DNA of 19,474 nt, taken from assembly GCA_002306745.1 (NCBI GenBank), contig DBSW01000075.1:19788-39261 (forward strand). The letters are read 5' to 3'. The stretch comes from Dehalococcoidia bacterium UBA1332 (GTDB lineage Bacteria > Chloroflexota > Dehalococcoidia > Lucifugimonadales > Lucifugimonadaceae). Position 1 is the stretch's first letter, and every line of letters begins with the position of its first letter. A model generated the notes under the pieces. That model saw only the letters and a list, made by a program, of their open reading frames with translations, searched no databases and was not told where the DNA came from. The position numbers were made by a program, and so were the translations under genes. Below are positions 1 through 6,868 of this stretch, piece by piece.

Positions 1-1
1 A

Positions 2-898
2 GTTCCCGAAGAGGAGGCTGTGGTCGGTGTCAAGACCCATGCTTTGCACTATGGCACAGCTGTTTTTGAAGGTATACGTGGCAACTGGAACGAAAGATTA
101 GGCAAGGTTGTCATATTTAGACTTCGAGAGCATTACGAGCGATTGATTCGCGGATGCCAGATTTTGCGTATCAACCTGCCGTATTCGGTAGACGAGCTAT
201 GCAAAATAACCACTGAACTGCTCGAAAAGAACGGATTTGCGGAAGATGTTTATATTCGTCCACTTGCGTTCAAAGGCGAACAGCTCGTGGCAAATTTGAA
301 TCTCAATTCCGTTCAGGATGAGTTCACATTGATTATTGTTCCGTTTGGGTCTTATATCGACAATAGTCGTCCTCTGAGATGCCAAACTTCTTCTTGGCGA
401 AGGCCGATGGACTCCTCAATGCCTACAGGGGTAAAAATATCAGGACTATACACGACCAGTATTCTTGCAAAAACCGAAGCGTTAGCAGCTGGATTCGACG
501 AGGCCATCTTGCTTAACCAGAATGGCACAGTTTCTGAAGGCTCTGGAGAGAATCTTTTCATGATCCGAGATGGCATTATCATCACGCCATCTGAAACTGA
601 TAACTGTCTTTTAGGTATCACTCGTGACTCAGTTATCCAGCTAGCCAAAAACGAACTTGGTATGCAGATCATTCAACGTCCTATGCATCGATCCGAGTTA
701 TACCTAGCGGATGAAGTTTTTTTGACTGGGACTGCTGCTCATCTGACGTCCGTGGGTGAATTAGATAATCGAAAGATAGGTGAGGGTCAAACAGGTCCAA
801 TCACTAAACAGTTACAGGATCTGTATTTTGCGACAGTTGTTGGAGATAATGATGGTTACGCGGACTGGTGCACTATGGTGTCCCCTTCACGCCGCTAG
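2..898 (+). CDS. ilvE: Branched-chain amino acid aminotransferase, 5' truncated by window edge
   Basis: This PLP-dependent fold-type IV transaminase performs the last step of Val, Ile and Leu synthesis, moving the amino group from glutamate to the 2-keto acids. The reading frame is open from base 2 and already carries family sequence (THALHYGTAVFEGIR), so the GTG at 20 is internal and the true start lies upstream. Comparing the Schiff-base lysine (in GVKISG, residue 145 counted from base 2) with Lys159 of E. coli IlvE suggests about 15 missing residues. Other family marks are SEGSGENLF, LGITRDS and LADEVFLTGTAAHLT, and a C-terminus ending YADWCTMV close to the usual length. D-amino-acid transaminase is a related family, but the TGTAAHLTSV and GPITKQL segments favour IlvE. 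It lies 13 kb from the ilv-leu operon, so it is not part of that transcript. Confidence 0.93.
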   Translation, partial: VPEEEAVVGVKTHALHYGTAVFEGIRGNWNERLGKVVIFRLREHYERLIRGCQILRINLPYSVDELCKITTELLEKNGFAEDVYIRPLAFKGEQLVANLNLNSVQDEFTLIIVPFGSYIDNSRPLRCQTSSWRRPMDSSMPTGVKISGLYTTSILAKTEALAAGFDEAILLNQNGTVSEGSGENLFMIRDGIIITPSETDNCLLGITRDSVIQLAKNELGMQIIQRPMHRSELYLADEVFLTGTAAHLTSVGELDNRKIGEGQTGPITKQLQDLYFATVVGDNDGYADWCTMVSPSRR

Positions 899-970
899 CG
901 AGATGTGTTAGAGAAAACCATTGTTTAGTATTTTTTTGTGTAAATTTCTCGGTAAATGAGGATCGCATAG

Positions 971-1606
971 TTGAATATTTACCTCTCCGAAGTTCGCGAT
1001 CTGTTCACAGCACATTACTTTTTTTTTGCGTTCTTAACCAGTTTAGGAACGATACAGATAACCACCGCTAATTCGGGTCTCAGAGGTCTATGGCTAACAC
1101 CGTCTTTCGTTGTAACCCGTCTTGTCGGGGTGATCTTAATTACTACTGGAGTTGTAGTCTTTTTTACTCAACCGCTTTGGGTTGACGGTCCTTGGGCCGC
1201 AGGAAGTGTAGGTGCAGATTCAGCTACCCGCGCTTGGGGAAAAGTTGGTTGGAGCGAGTTGGCTGCGGCGCGTAATGTTAACGATATTCATGGTGGGCTT
1301 GACGGTATTAAGCAGGCAATCTGGTTTTCTCTTGCGGCGTTGTCAGCATTTGCTGTTTCAGTGTTTGGAGGAATGATCACTATGAAAATATTTTCAATGA
1401 CAAGCACTGACCTATCACGTGCGGATCAACTTATTGGTCTTGATGATGTTGGTCTTGAAGGTCTCAGGCGTCGTTCTTATTTTTCTAATCTCCCTTCTTC
1501 ATTAACCAACTTTAAATCAGAATTTCGAGAAGTTTGGACATCCGGATTGAAAGATGCTGATACTTGGAGCGTATTTAACTTGCGGCGATGGAAGTCGACG
1601 AAATGA
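971..1606 (+). CDS. Hypothetical membrane protein, three predicted TM segments
   Basis: I cannot assign a function. The 211-residue protein starts at TTG 971, with GAGG at 958-961 nine bases upstream. Three hydrophobic stretches are visible at about residues 12-34, 47-68 and 113-138. Between the second and third is a roughly 45-residue loop rich in Gly, Ala and Trp (LWVDGPWAAGSVGADSATR, then ARNVNDIHGGL) that looks conserved rather than random. The C-terminal 70 residues are hydrophilic and mixed in charge. The last codons overlap the start of the following PAP2-like gene through an ATGA at 1603-1606, so the two are probably translated together and may work together at the membrane. I saw no signal peptide cleavage motif and no lipobox. 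Confidence 0.75.
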   Translation: MNIYLSEVRDLFTAHYFFFAFLTSLGTIQITTANSGLRGLWLTPSFVVTRLVGVILITTGVVVFFTQPLWVDGPWAAGSVGADSATRAWGKVGWSELAAARNVNDIHGGLDGIKQAIWFSLAALSAFAVSVFGGMITMKIFSMTSTDLSRADQLIGLDDVGLEGLRRRSYFSNLPSSLTNFKSEFREVWTSGLKDADTWSVFNLRRWKSTK

Positions 1607-2190
1607 CGTCTTTCGAAGCAGAAATCTTGATTTGGTTTAATGACCTATCCGGCAAGGTAAACGTGTTTGATGATTTCATGCGAATTACTGCGAGTGATTA
1701 CTTGATGCCACTAGTATTCTCGCTAGGTATGCTGGGGTTGTGGTTTTCCGGTAAGACTGCTGTTCAGAGGTCTGAATATCAGATTCAGGTGATCGTTGGG
1801 ATTACAGCATTAGCACTAGCTAACGTTATCGTGTGGTTGTGCAACATTACAATCAACCGACCACGACCGTTCATCGATTATCCAGAGCAAATAAACCTCC
1901 TTTTTTATCCTCCTACCGACCCTTCTTTTCCAGCGAACCCTGTAGCCGTGGGATTTGCTGTGGCAACTGCATGTTGGGTCATTAATCGTAATTTTGGTCG
2001 GAGTATGTATGTGTGTGCTGTGTTGTTTGGTATTTCAAGACTGTATGCAGGGGTGTTCTATCCTACTGACATTATCGGAGGTGCAGCGGTCGGAATAGCT
2101 AGTTATGGATTTGCAACTTATCTTCGTAGATTTTTAGAGCCACTTGTAACCAGTTTTCTAAGACTTATACGCGGTTTATCAGCTGCTTAA
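1603..2190 (+). CDS. PAP2-superfamily-like membrane protein with degenerate active site
   Basis: A 195-residue polytopic membrane protein with the layout of type 2 phosphatidic acid phosphatase / undecaprenyl-diphosphatase proteins. I chose ATG 1603 because it overlaps the upstream stop as ATGA and has GGAAG at 1590-1594; an in-frame ATG at 1588 has a poorer upstream site. Three PAP2 motif regions can be aligned in order, but each is altered. Motif 1 (K-x6-RP) appears as N-x6-RP (N81, R88). Motif 2 (PSGH) appears as P-A-N-P (110-113), without the histidine. Motif 3 (SR-x5-H-x3-D) appears as SRLYAGVFYPTD, with Phe152 where the nucleophilic His is expected. Arg and Asp are kept. By family knowledge this should not be an active phosphatase of the classical type; a binding, transport-like or structural role is possible. 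Its 3' end overlaps the convergent CpsB-like gene by 26 bp. Confidence 0.8.
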   Translation: MTSFEAEILIWFNDLSGKVNVFDDFMRITASDYLMPLVFSLGMLGLWFSGKTAVQRSEYQIQVIVGITALALANVIVWLCNITINRPRPFIDYPEQINLLFYPPTDPSFPANPVAVGFAVATACWVINRNFGRSMYVCAVLFGISRLYAGVFYPTDIIGGAAVGIASYGFATYLRRFLEPLVTSFLRLIRGLSAA

Positions 2191-3055
2191 CACGATGCAA
2201 TCTTCGTTTCAATGCACGTCGAGCTTGGCTCCTGATTGGCTTGTTGGTCCGGATTCCTGTTGAAATAGGAAATTTACGTAGAATTTTAGAGCCTTCATCG
2301 GGTTCTATAAGTTGCGGACTGCGCCCTTCAAGAATCATTGCTGGGTTTACTTCGAAAAGATTGATTGCTTCCCGCTCTCCGACTAAATTCGAAACTATAT
2401 TAAAGGCGCCGGTAAGAAGTGGAGAACGAGGTGCATAAGAACTGTGCATCTCAGATGCGACAACATGAGCTATCCCATCGCTTATGAATTGTTCGGCAGT
2501 TCTTTGAACATTAGTTCCATTTCTCCCCATTATGCTTCCAGAAGCTATTTGAACAATTACTCCATCATCGACCAGATTTCGGAGGCGCTTTGGATGCCGC
2601 TGAAACTCCCGGTTGCGCTCAGGATGTGCGATTACGGGAACTAATCTTTGGGTCAGTAGCCTGCGTATCATGTCATCAGCATGAGCCGGTAGTCGTGTGA
2701 ATGGTGGTTCTACAAGCAGGAATCGTGTTCTGTTAAGCGTTACAGCCTTATCTGAATCAACCAGATATTGCAGGCTTGTATCTAATCGATGGATCATCCC
2801 TGAAAGAACCCGGATAGTTCGAGAGTTGCGGCTTGCTCCATCATTTCTTAAAGCGGCGTCTAAGGTATTCGATAATTCAGGAACCGTTTCATACGCAATA
2901 GATGCTAATTCCACGTCACGATAATGAGGCGTCGCCACAATGATTTCAGTGCCGTCGAGCATGGCCATACGTGCCATTTGTAGGCTATCTTCTAATGTTG
3001 CAGGCCCATCGTCTAATCCTGGCAATATATGGGCGTGGATATCGACTCTTGGCAA
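2165..3055 (-). CDS. CpsB/YwqE-like PHP-family protein (tyrosine-protein phosphatase family)
   Basis: A 296-residue PHP-fold protein of the family that includes the metal-dependent tyrosine phosphatases CpsB/Wzh and YwqE, which regulate capsule and exopolysaccharide synthesis. Matching segments are HAHILPGLDDG (7-17), ATPH (41-44), LLVEPPF (E116), IAHPERN (141-147) and VASEMHSS (199-206). Two of the positions I know as metal ligands differ: the family segment PGQE reads SGMI (85-88, Glu to Ile), and the usual D-x-H near the end is E-x-H (E202, H204). The start is TTG 3055, the only plausible start codon between the upstream in-frame stop and the first motif; the ribosome site is weak. Only 13 bp separate it from the PIG-L gene upstream, so the two are probably co-transcribed. 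A surface polysaccharide role is inferred from the family; no capsule polymerase or tyrosine kinase lies in the window. Confidence 0.85.
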   Translation of the reverse strand: MPRVDIHAHILPGLDDGPATLEDSLQMARMAMLDGTEIIVATPHYRDVELASIAYETVPELSNTLDAALRNDGASRNSRTIRVLSGMIHRLDTSLQYLVDSDKAVTLNRTRFLLVEPPFTRLPAHADDMIRRLLTQRLVPVIAHPERNREFQRHPKRLRNLVDDGVIVQIASGSIMGRNGTNVQRTAEQFISDGIAHVVASEMHSSYAPRSPLLTGAFNIVSNLVGEREAINLFEVNPAMILEGRSPQLIEPDEGSKILRKFPISTGIRTNKPIRSQARRALKRRLHRVKQLINRV

Positions 3056-3068
3056 TATGCTGGTCCGT

Positions 3069-3821
3069 TCATGTCCTGGCCGTTAGGCGGCGGAAAATTT
3101 CTCCGTACTCGAAACTGTGTCCCTTAGCTACATACGCATGTCTTTCTTTTAGTTGGTTATCTATGTTTGATCCAAAAGAAAGACCCGCAAGTTGGCTTTT
3201 GTGTTTCGAGAGTGCTGCTATTTTGTTATCGATCGAGTCTGAAACATTGACAATTACATCAGGTCTGTCGGCGCCCCAAAATAATATGTGTTTTACCTTA
3301 TGGGTTTGGATGTCTGCAGAGAGTTGGGCTGTGAAATGTAGGTGGTCACGGGCATACGGATATACAGCGTCTTGAACGGTAGTGCCAACGTTGCGATGAT
3401 CGCGATGTTGGAAACCTTGGATACGGTGTTGGTCATGAGTGAAAATCACCTCGGGGCGGTACTTACGTATTGCATGAACAATTTCCGACAGAAAACTACG
3501 ATCTGCCTCAAGTTCTCCATCTGGGTGATTAAGCTTGATGATGTCTTTTACTCCTATTACATCTGCCGCTGCCTCTTGTTCAGACGTCCTTATTTTTACG
3601 ATCCGATTCGAAGTCATAGAACTGTCGTTACTGCCACTACTTCCAGTGGTGCATTGTAAGTAAGTGATTTCGCATCCTTGGGACGCCCATGCAGAAGCGG
3701 TTGCTCCAGCGCCTATCTCTGCATCATCTGGATGTGCAAACACGACCATGGCTCGTTTTGGCACATCGTGGATGACTTGGTATGGGCTTTTCTGCTCTTT
3801 TGTCGAAAAAGCGTATGTCAT
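3069..3821 (-). CDS. PIG-L/LmbE family zinc-dependent N-deacetylase
   Basis: A 250-residue LmbE-like protein. The family removes an acetyl group from N-acetylglucosamine-type conjugates (MshB in mycothiol synthesis, BshB in bacillithiol synthesis, PIG-L in GPI anchors, antibiotic deacetylases). The motif AHPDDAEIG supplies His30 and the catalytic/zinc aspartates 32-33. RTSEQEAAADVIGV and HPDGEL follow, and QHRDHR supplies the third zinc ligand His142, so the active site looks complete. Start ATG 3821 is preceded by GGGAG five bases away, a strong site. It is the first gene of a two-gene minus-strand unit with the CpsB-like gene, divergent from glyA. AHPDDAE is closer to BshB-like and generic members than to actinobacterial MshB, so the substrate is open. 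Confidence 0.9.
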   Translation of the reverse strand: MTYAFSTKEQKSPYQVIHDVPKRAMVVFAHPDDAEIGAGATASAWASQGCEITYLQCTTGSSGSNDSSMTSNRIVKIRTSEQEAAADVIGVKDIIKLNHPDGELEADRSFLSEIVHAIRKYRPEVIFTHDQHRIQGFQHRDHRNVGTTVQDAVYPYARDHLHFTAQLSADIQTHKVKHILFWGADRPDVIVNVSDSIDNKIAALSKHKSQLAGLSFGSNIDNQLKERHAYVAKGHSFEYGEIFRRLTART

Positions 3822-4063
3822 GGAATCTCCCAGTAAATTTAGCCATTTGCTTTTTGGGTTTGAGCTGATTCATGATATCTATTCTATTTGATTGGCGAAC
3901 TCGACGTTATCAGATCATTACTTGATGTACCCGACCTAAAAGTTTTTATTGCATATAAACTTAAACTTCCCATTGGATTGTTTTTCAAAAATTAATTATT
4001 TAAAACAGATTTCATTATCAGTATTAACTTGTTATTACAGGCATATTTATATTGGAGATTTAC

Positions 4064-5308
4064 ATGACCGCGATTGCCAGTTTTGATCCTGAAATAGCAG
4101 AAGTGATCGAAAATGAAAAATTACGTCAGCGCAAACAACTGGTGATGATTGCTTCAGAAAACTACACCAGTGCACCTGTGCTGGAAACCGGTGGCTCAGT
4201 TCTGACAAATAAATATGCTGAGGGTTACCCTGGACGTCGCTATTACGCTGGTTGTGAGAATGTTGATGTAAGTGAGCAACTTGCAATCGATAGGGCGAAA
4301 GAGCTTTTTGGTGCGGATCACGCTAATGTCCAACCTCACTCAGGTTCTCAGGCAAACATGGCCGCATTCTTTGCTCTGGCAAATCCCCGCGATCGGATAA
4401 TGGCGATGGCTCTTGATCATGGAGGGCATCTGACTCACGGTTCCACAGTGAATTTTTCGGGGAAGCTTTATGAATTCAGTCATTATGGTGTTGATCCGGA
4501 TTCCGAGGCAATTGATTATGGGGCAGTGCGTCAGCAGGCTGAAGAATTTAAGCCTGCTGTAATAATCGCTGGCTACACAGCGTATCCGATGATGATCGAC
4601 TTTAAACGATTCCGAGAAATTGCAGATCATGTTGGGGCTTACCTACTGGTTGACATGGCGCACATTGCTGGACTTATTGCTGGTGGCGTTCATCCGTCAC
4701 CTGTCAATTATGCCGACATAGTGACAAGTACGACACACAAAACTCTTCGTGGTCCCCGTGGGGCAATGGCCCTTACTACAAAAGATTTAGAACGAAAATA
4801 TAATTCAGCAGTGTTTCCAAATATGCAGGGTGGTCCGATGGAACATACAATCGCAGGAAAAGCTGTGGCGTTTAAAGAAGCTATGCAGCCAGAATTCAAA
4901 GATTACGCCAGTCAGATTGTGCAGAACGCAAAGGCACTCTCTAACGGATTGGCTGCAGGTGGATTAAGAATGGTCGCTGGCGGAACTGAGAATCACATGA
5001 TGCTGGTTGATACCCGCTCTGTATCAATGACAGGTCGAGAAGCTGAGGCTGCTTTGATATCTGCCGGCCTCGTTGTCAATAAAAACACTATTCCTTTCGA
5101 TCCTGAGCCTCCGATGGTTACATCTGGAATTCGAATTGGAACGGCTGCACTTACATCAAGAGAATTTAAAGTTGGAGATATGGAAAACGTAGCTGGCTAC
5201 GTTCTTGATGCATTGAAGTTACATGGCAACGAAGTGGGGCTCAAGCGACTAGGGGATGAAGTCGCTAAATTTGCAGAGCAATTCCCGGTACCGGGTCTGG
5301 ATAGTTGA
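4064..5308 (+). CDS. glyA: Serine hydroxymethyltransferase
   Basis: Converts serine and tetrahydrofolate to glycine and 5,10-methylene-tetrahydrofolate; cytoplasmic and PLP-dependent. The 414-residue product aligns along its whole length with GlyA: ASENYTSAPVLE, TNKYAEGYPGRRYYAG, ANVQPHSGSQAN, DMAHIAGLIAGG, the PLP lysine in THKTLRGPRG (Lys226) and VFPNMQGGP. I chose ATG 4064 because GGAG at 4054-4057 sits six bases before it; a TTG at 4052 in the same frame would itself contain this site. The 242 bp upstream, shared with the divergent PIG-L gene, is strongly AT-rich; TATAAA at 3954-3959 is a possible -10 but has no good -35. The gene ends about 130 bp before rpsF, with no convincing terminator between them. 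Confidence 0.98.
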   Translation: MTAIASFDPEIAEVIENEKLRQRKQLVMIASENYTSAPVLETGGSVLTNKYAEGYPGRRYYAGCENVDVSEQLAIDRAKELFGADHANVQPHSGSQANMAAFFALANPRDRIMAMALDHGGHLTHGSTVNFSGKLYEFSHYGVDPDSEAIDYGAVRQQAEEFKPAVIIAGYTAYPMMIDFKRFREIADHVGAYLLVDMAHIAGLIAGGVHPSPVNYADIVTSTTHKTLRGPRGAMALTTKDLERKYNSAVFPNMQGGPMEHTIAGKAVAFKEAMQPEFKDYASQIVQNAKALSNGLAAGGLRMVAGGTENHMMLVDTRSVSMTGREAEAALISAGLVVNKNTIPFDPEPPMVTSGIRIGTAALTSREFKVGDMENVAGYVLDALKLHGNEVGLKRLGDEVAKFAEQFPVPGLDS

Positions 5309-5365
5309 GTTTTTGCATGTCATCTATGCTAATCAGGGTTGAATTTTATTGTTCGGTCGAAAAGT

Positions 5366-5387
5366 TATTGGTCGGCAGACCGTAATA
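5366..5387 (+). promoter_or_regulatory. Small hairpin in the rpsF 5' leader, candidate S6/S18 autoregulatory site
   Basis: GGTC (5370-5373) and GACC (5378-5381) form a four-pair stem with loop GGCA. The four bases TATT before it can pair with AATA after it if GT (5382-5383) is bulged, leaving CCG at the base of the bulge. S6:S18 complexes in several bacteria bind an rpsF leader hairpin with a CCG near a bulge and repress the operon. Position (54 bp before the rpsF start) and the CCG fit, but the match is weak and hairpins this small are common by chance. Confidence 0.25.
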
Positions 5388-5440
5388 GCATGATAAACTT
5401 GTATAGCTACGAGCTAATTATTAGAGAATATGGTGGATCG

Positions 5441-5746
5441 TTGAGAAAGTATGAACTAGTCTGGATTCTAAGTGGCGATGCTGGAGAAGAGCAATGCACG
5501 GAATCTACCGATAAAATCACATCAATGGTTAACGATGCTGGTGGTGTAGTTTCCAGCATCGATGTTTGGGGCAAGCGAACATTGGCTTACCCTATTCAGA
5601 AGAATACGGAAGGTTACTACCTCCAAGCTAATTTTGAACTCGATGGGACAAAAGCTCCTGAAATTGAGCGTGCGATCGATGCCAATCAGTCGATTATTCG
5701 TCACCTGTTAGTCCGTGACGAGGTCGAGTCGGTGGGTGTCGATTAA
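5441..5746 (+). CDS. rpsF: 30S ribosomal protein S6
   Basis: Small-subunit ribosomal protein that pairs with S18 on the platform of the 30S. From TTG 5441 the product has 101 residues, the family's normal size, beginning M-RKYELVWIL and carrying WGKRTLAYPI, TEGYYLQANFEL and IIRHLLVRDE. The frame stays open upstream to 5339, but those 34 codons look unlike S6, and GGTGG at 5432-5436 sits just before TTG 5441, so I reject the longer form. First gene of the rpsF-ssb-rpsR cluster, an arrangement found across many bacteria. Confidence 0.95.
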   Translation: MRKYELVWILSGDAGEEQCTESTDKITSMVNDAGGVVSSIDVWGKRTLAYPIQKNTEGYYLQANFELDGTKAPEIERAIDANQSIIRHLLVRDEVESVGVD

Positions 5747-5792
5747 ACAAATAATAGACTTCGAATTGTAGCTGTTCACGAGTGAATTTTAA

Positions 5793-6245
5793 TTGAGTCT
5801 TAATCAGATACTCCTCATAGGCCGGGCAGGGAACGATCCTGAGATGCGTTACACACCTAGTGGCACGCCTTTTACCAGTTTTAGCCTTGCTGTAAACAAT
5901 AATAGGCGTGATCCAAACGGTGACGGTTGGATCGAAGAAACCGAGTGGTTTCGGGTTACCGCATGGGAACGTCAGGCAGAATTGGTAAATCAATATCTCG
6001 CAAAAGGTCGCCGAGTTTTTGTTGACGGTAGGCTTTCTACTCGTCAATACACGAGCAGCTCGGGCGAAGCGCGTACATCGTTGGAAGTTCGAGCATTCAG
6101 AGTAGTTTTTCTTGAATCTGCTGGCGGTGACACAACGGAAACCGGTGAGCCTCTAGGCGCACAATCATATTCATCAGGAGATGCGACTCAGCAGACTACG
6201 ACTGAAAATAACCCATCAGAAGACGTGGAGGAACTGCCTTGGTAG
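5793..6245 (+). CDS. ssb: Single-stranded DNA-binding protein
   Basis: Binds single-stranded DNA as an OB-fold oligomer during replication, recombination and repair, and recruits partner proteins through its C-terminal tail. The 150 residues show an OB fold at about 1-107 (LNQILLIGRAGNDPEMRYTP, WIEETEWFRVTAWERQAE, LAKGRRVFVDGRL, then SLEVRAFRV), a low-complexity Ser/Thr/Gln linker (about 112-142) and an acidic tip ending EDVEELPW in place of the classic DDDIPF. The start is TTG 5793, giving the usual MSLN beginning; a weak GAG lies about ten bases upstream. It sits between rpsF and rpsR, 46 bp after rpsF. Confidence 0.96.
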   Translation: MSLNQILLIGRAGNDPEMRYTPSGTPFTSFSLAVNNNRRDPNGDGWIEETEWFRVTAWERQAELVNQYLAKGRRVFVDGRLSTRQYTSSSGEARTSLEVRAFRVVFLESAGGDTTETGEPLGAQSYSSGDATQQTTTENNPSEDVEELPW

Positions 6246-6312
6246 CAGTTTCCTTTGGAATGACCCAAATAAGTTGTTAGGCCACTCCACTGTCCTTTCC
6301 GCGAGGTAACAA

Positions 6313-6792
6313 ATGACAACCCCCCGAACACCCCAAGCAGGTGGTAACCGCCCACAATTCCGACGTGGAGGTCGACGCCGACGTCAGTGCTACTGCAAAG
6401 AAACTAAAGTAGATTACAAAGATGTTTCAAGCCTTCGCAAGTTCATTACTGATCGAGGCCGCATCGAACCAGGTAAGAAATCTGGTAACTGTGCAAAGTG
6501 TCATCGCAGCTTGACGATTGCTATCAAGCGTGCCAGACATCTGGCACTTCTGCCTTATGCCCCAGAACACTTCCGGGTAACGGGTGCTATTGCCACAAAT
6601 TCACCTGTTTCTGAAAAAGAAGAAACTGATACAACTTCAGATGAGGAATCTTTAGAACTCACAGAATCAGTGAATGAGCAAGTTGGGACCGAAGAATTGG
6701 AAGAAACCGAAAAACTTGAAGTGACGATCGAAGATTCTATTGAACCTGAAAATACTGAGGAAGCGAAAGCATCAGACGACGAAGACAAGTAA
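6313..6792 (+). CDS. rpsR: 30S ribosomal protein S18 with long acidic C-terminal extension
   Basis: Binds S6 and 16S rRNA on the 30S platform. The S18 body is at about residues 20-86: VDYKDVSSLRKFITDRG, then IKRARHLALLPYAPEH. Four cysteines, C26-x-C28 and C60-x2-C63, form a likely zinc site, the C+ form of S18. After the body comes an extension of about 65 residues (95-159) with roughly 26 Glu/Asp, few basic residues and no hydrophobic core. S18 proteins normally end soon after LLPY, so the protein is nearly twice the usual length. The frame continues cleanly without frameshift signs, so the tail is encoded rather than an artefact. Start ATG 6313 has GAGG at 6303-6306. Third gene of the rpsF-ssb-rpsR cluster. 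Confidence 0.95.
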   Translation: MTTPRTPQAGGNRPQFRRGGRRRRQCYCKETKVDYKDVSSLRKFITDRGRIEPGKKSGNCAKCHRSLTIAIKRARHLALLPYAPEHFRVTGAIATNSPVSEKEETDTTSDEESLELTESVNEQVGTEELEETEKLEVTIEDSIEPENTEEAKASDDEDK

Positions 6793-6868
6793 GCCTTTCT
6801 CTCTGAACGATTGACGCGAGCGACGGTCGGTGTAAAGCATCAATAGTTGCCGGTCAAACTGCCTACAA

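Noticed and set aside
868..1071. 67-codon open frame over the ilvE end and the start of the next gene
   Set aside because: It overlaps two better genes, has no family resemblance and no ribosome site; a frame shadow.
3822..4063. Riboswitch in the glyA leader
   Set aside because: The region is simply AT-rich; I could find neither glycine-type nor other known aptamer cores, nor a terminator.
5339..5440. Extended N-terminus for rpsF
   Set aside because: The extra 34 codons do not resemble S6, and a good-length S6 begins at TTG 5441 with GGTGG just upstream.
6555..6788. 77-codon Ser/Val-rich antisense frame inside rpsR
   Set aside because: It mirrors the Glu-rich codons of the S18 acidic tail on the opposite strand; such shadows are expected.
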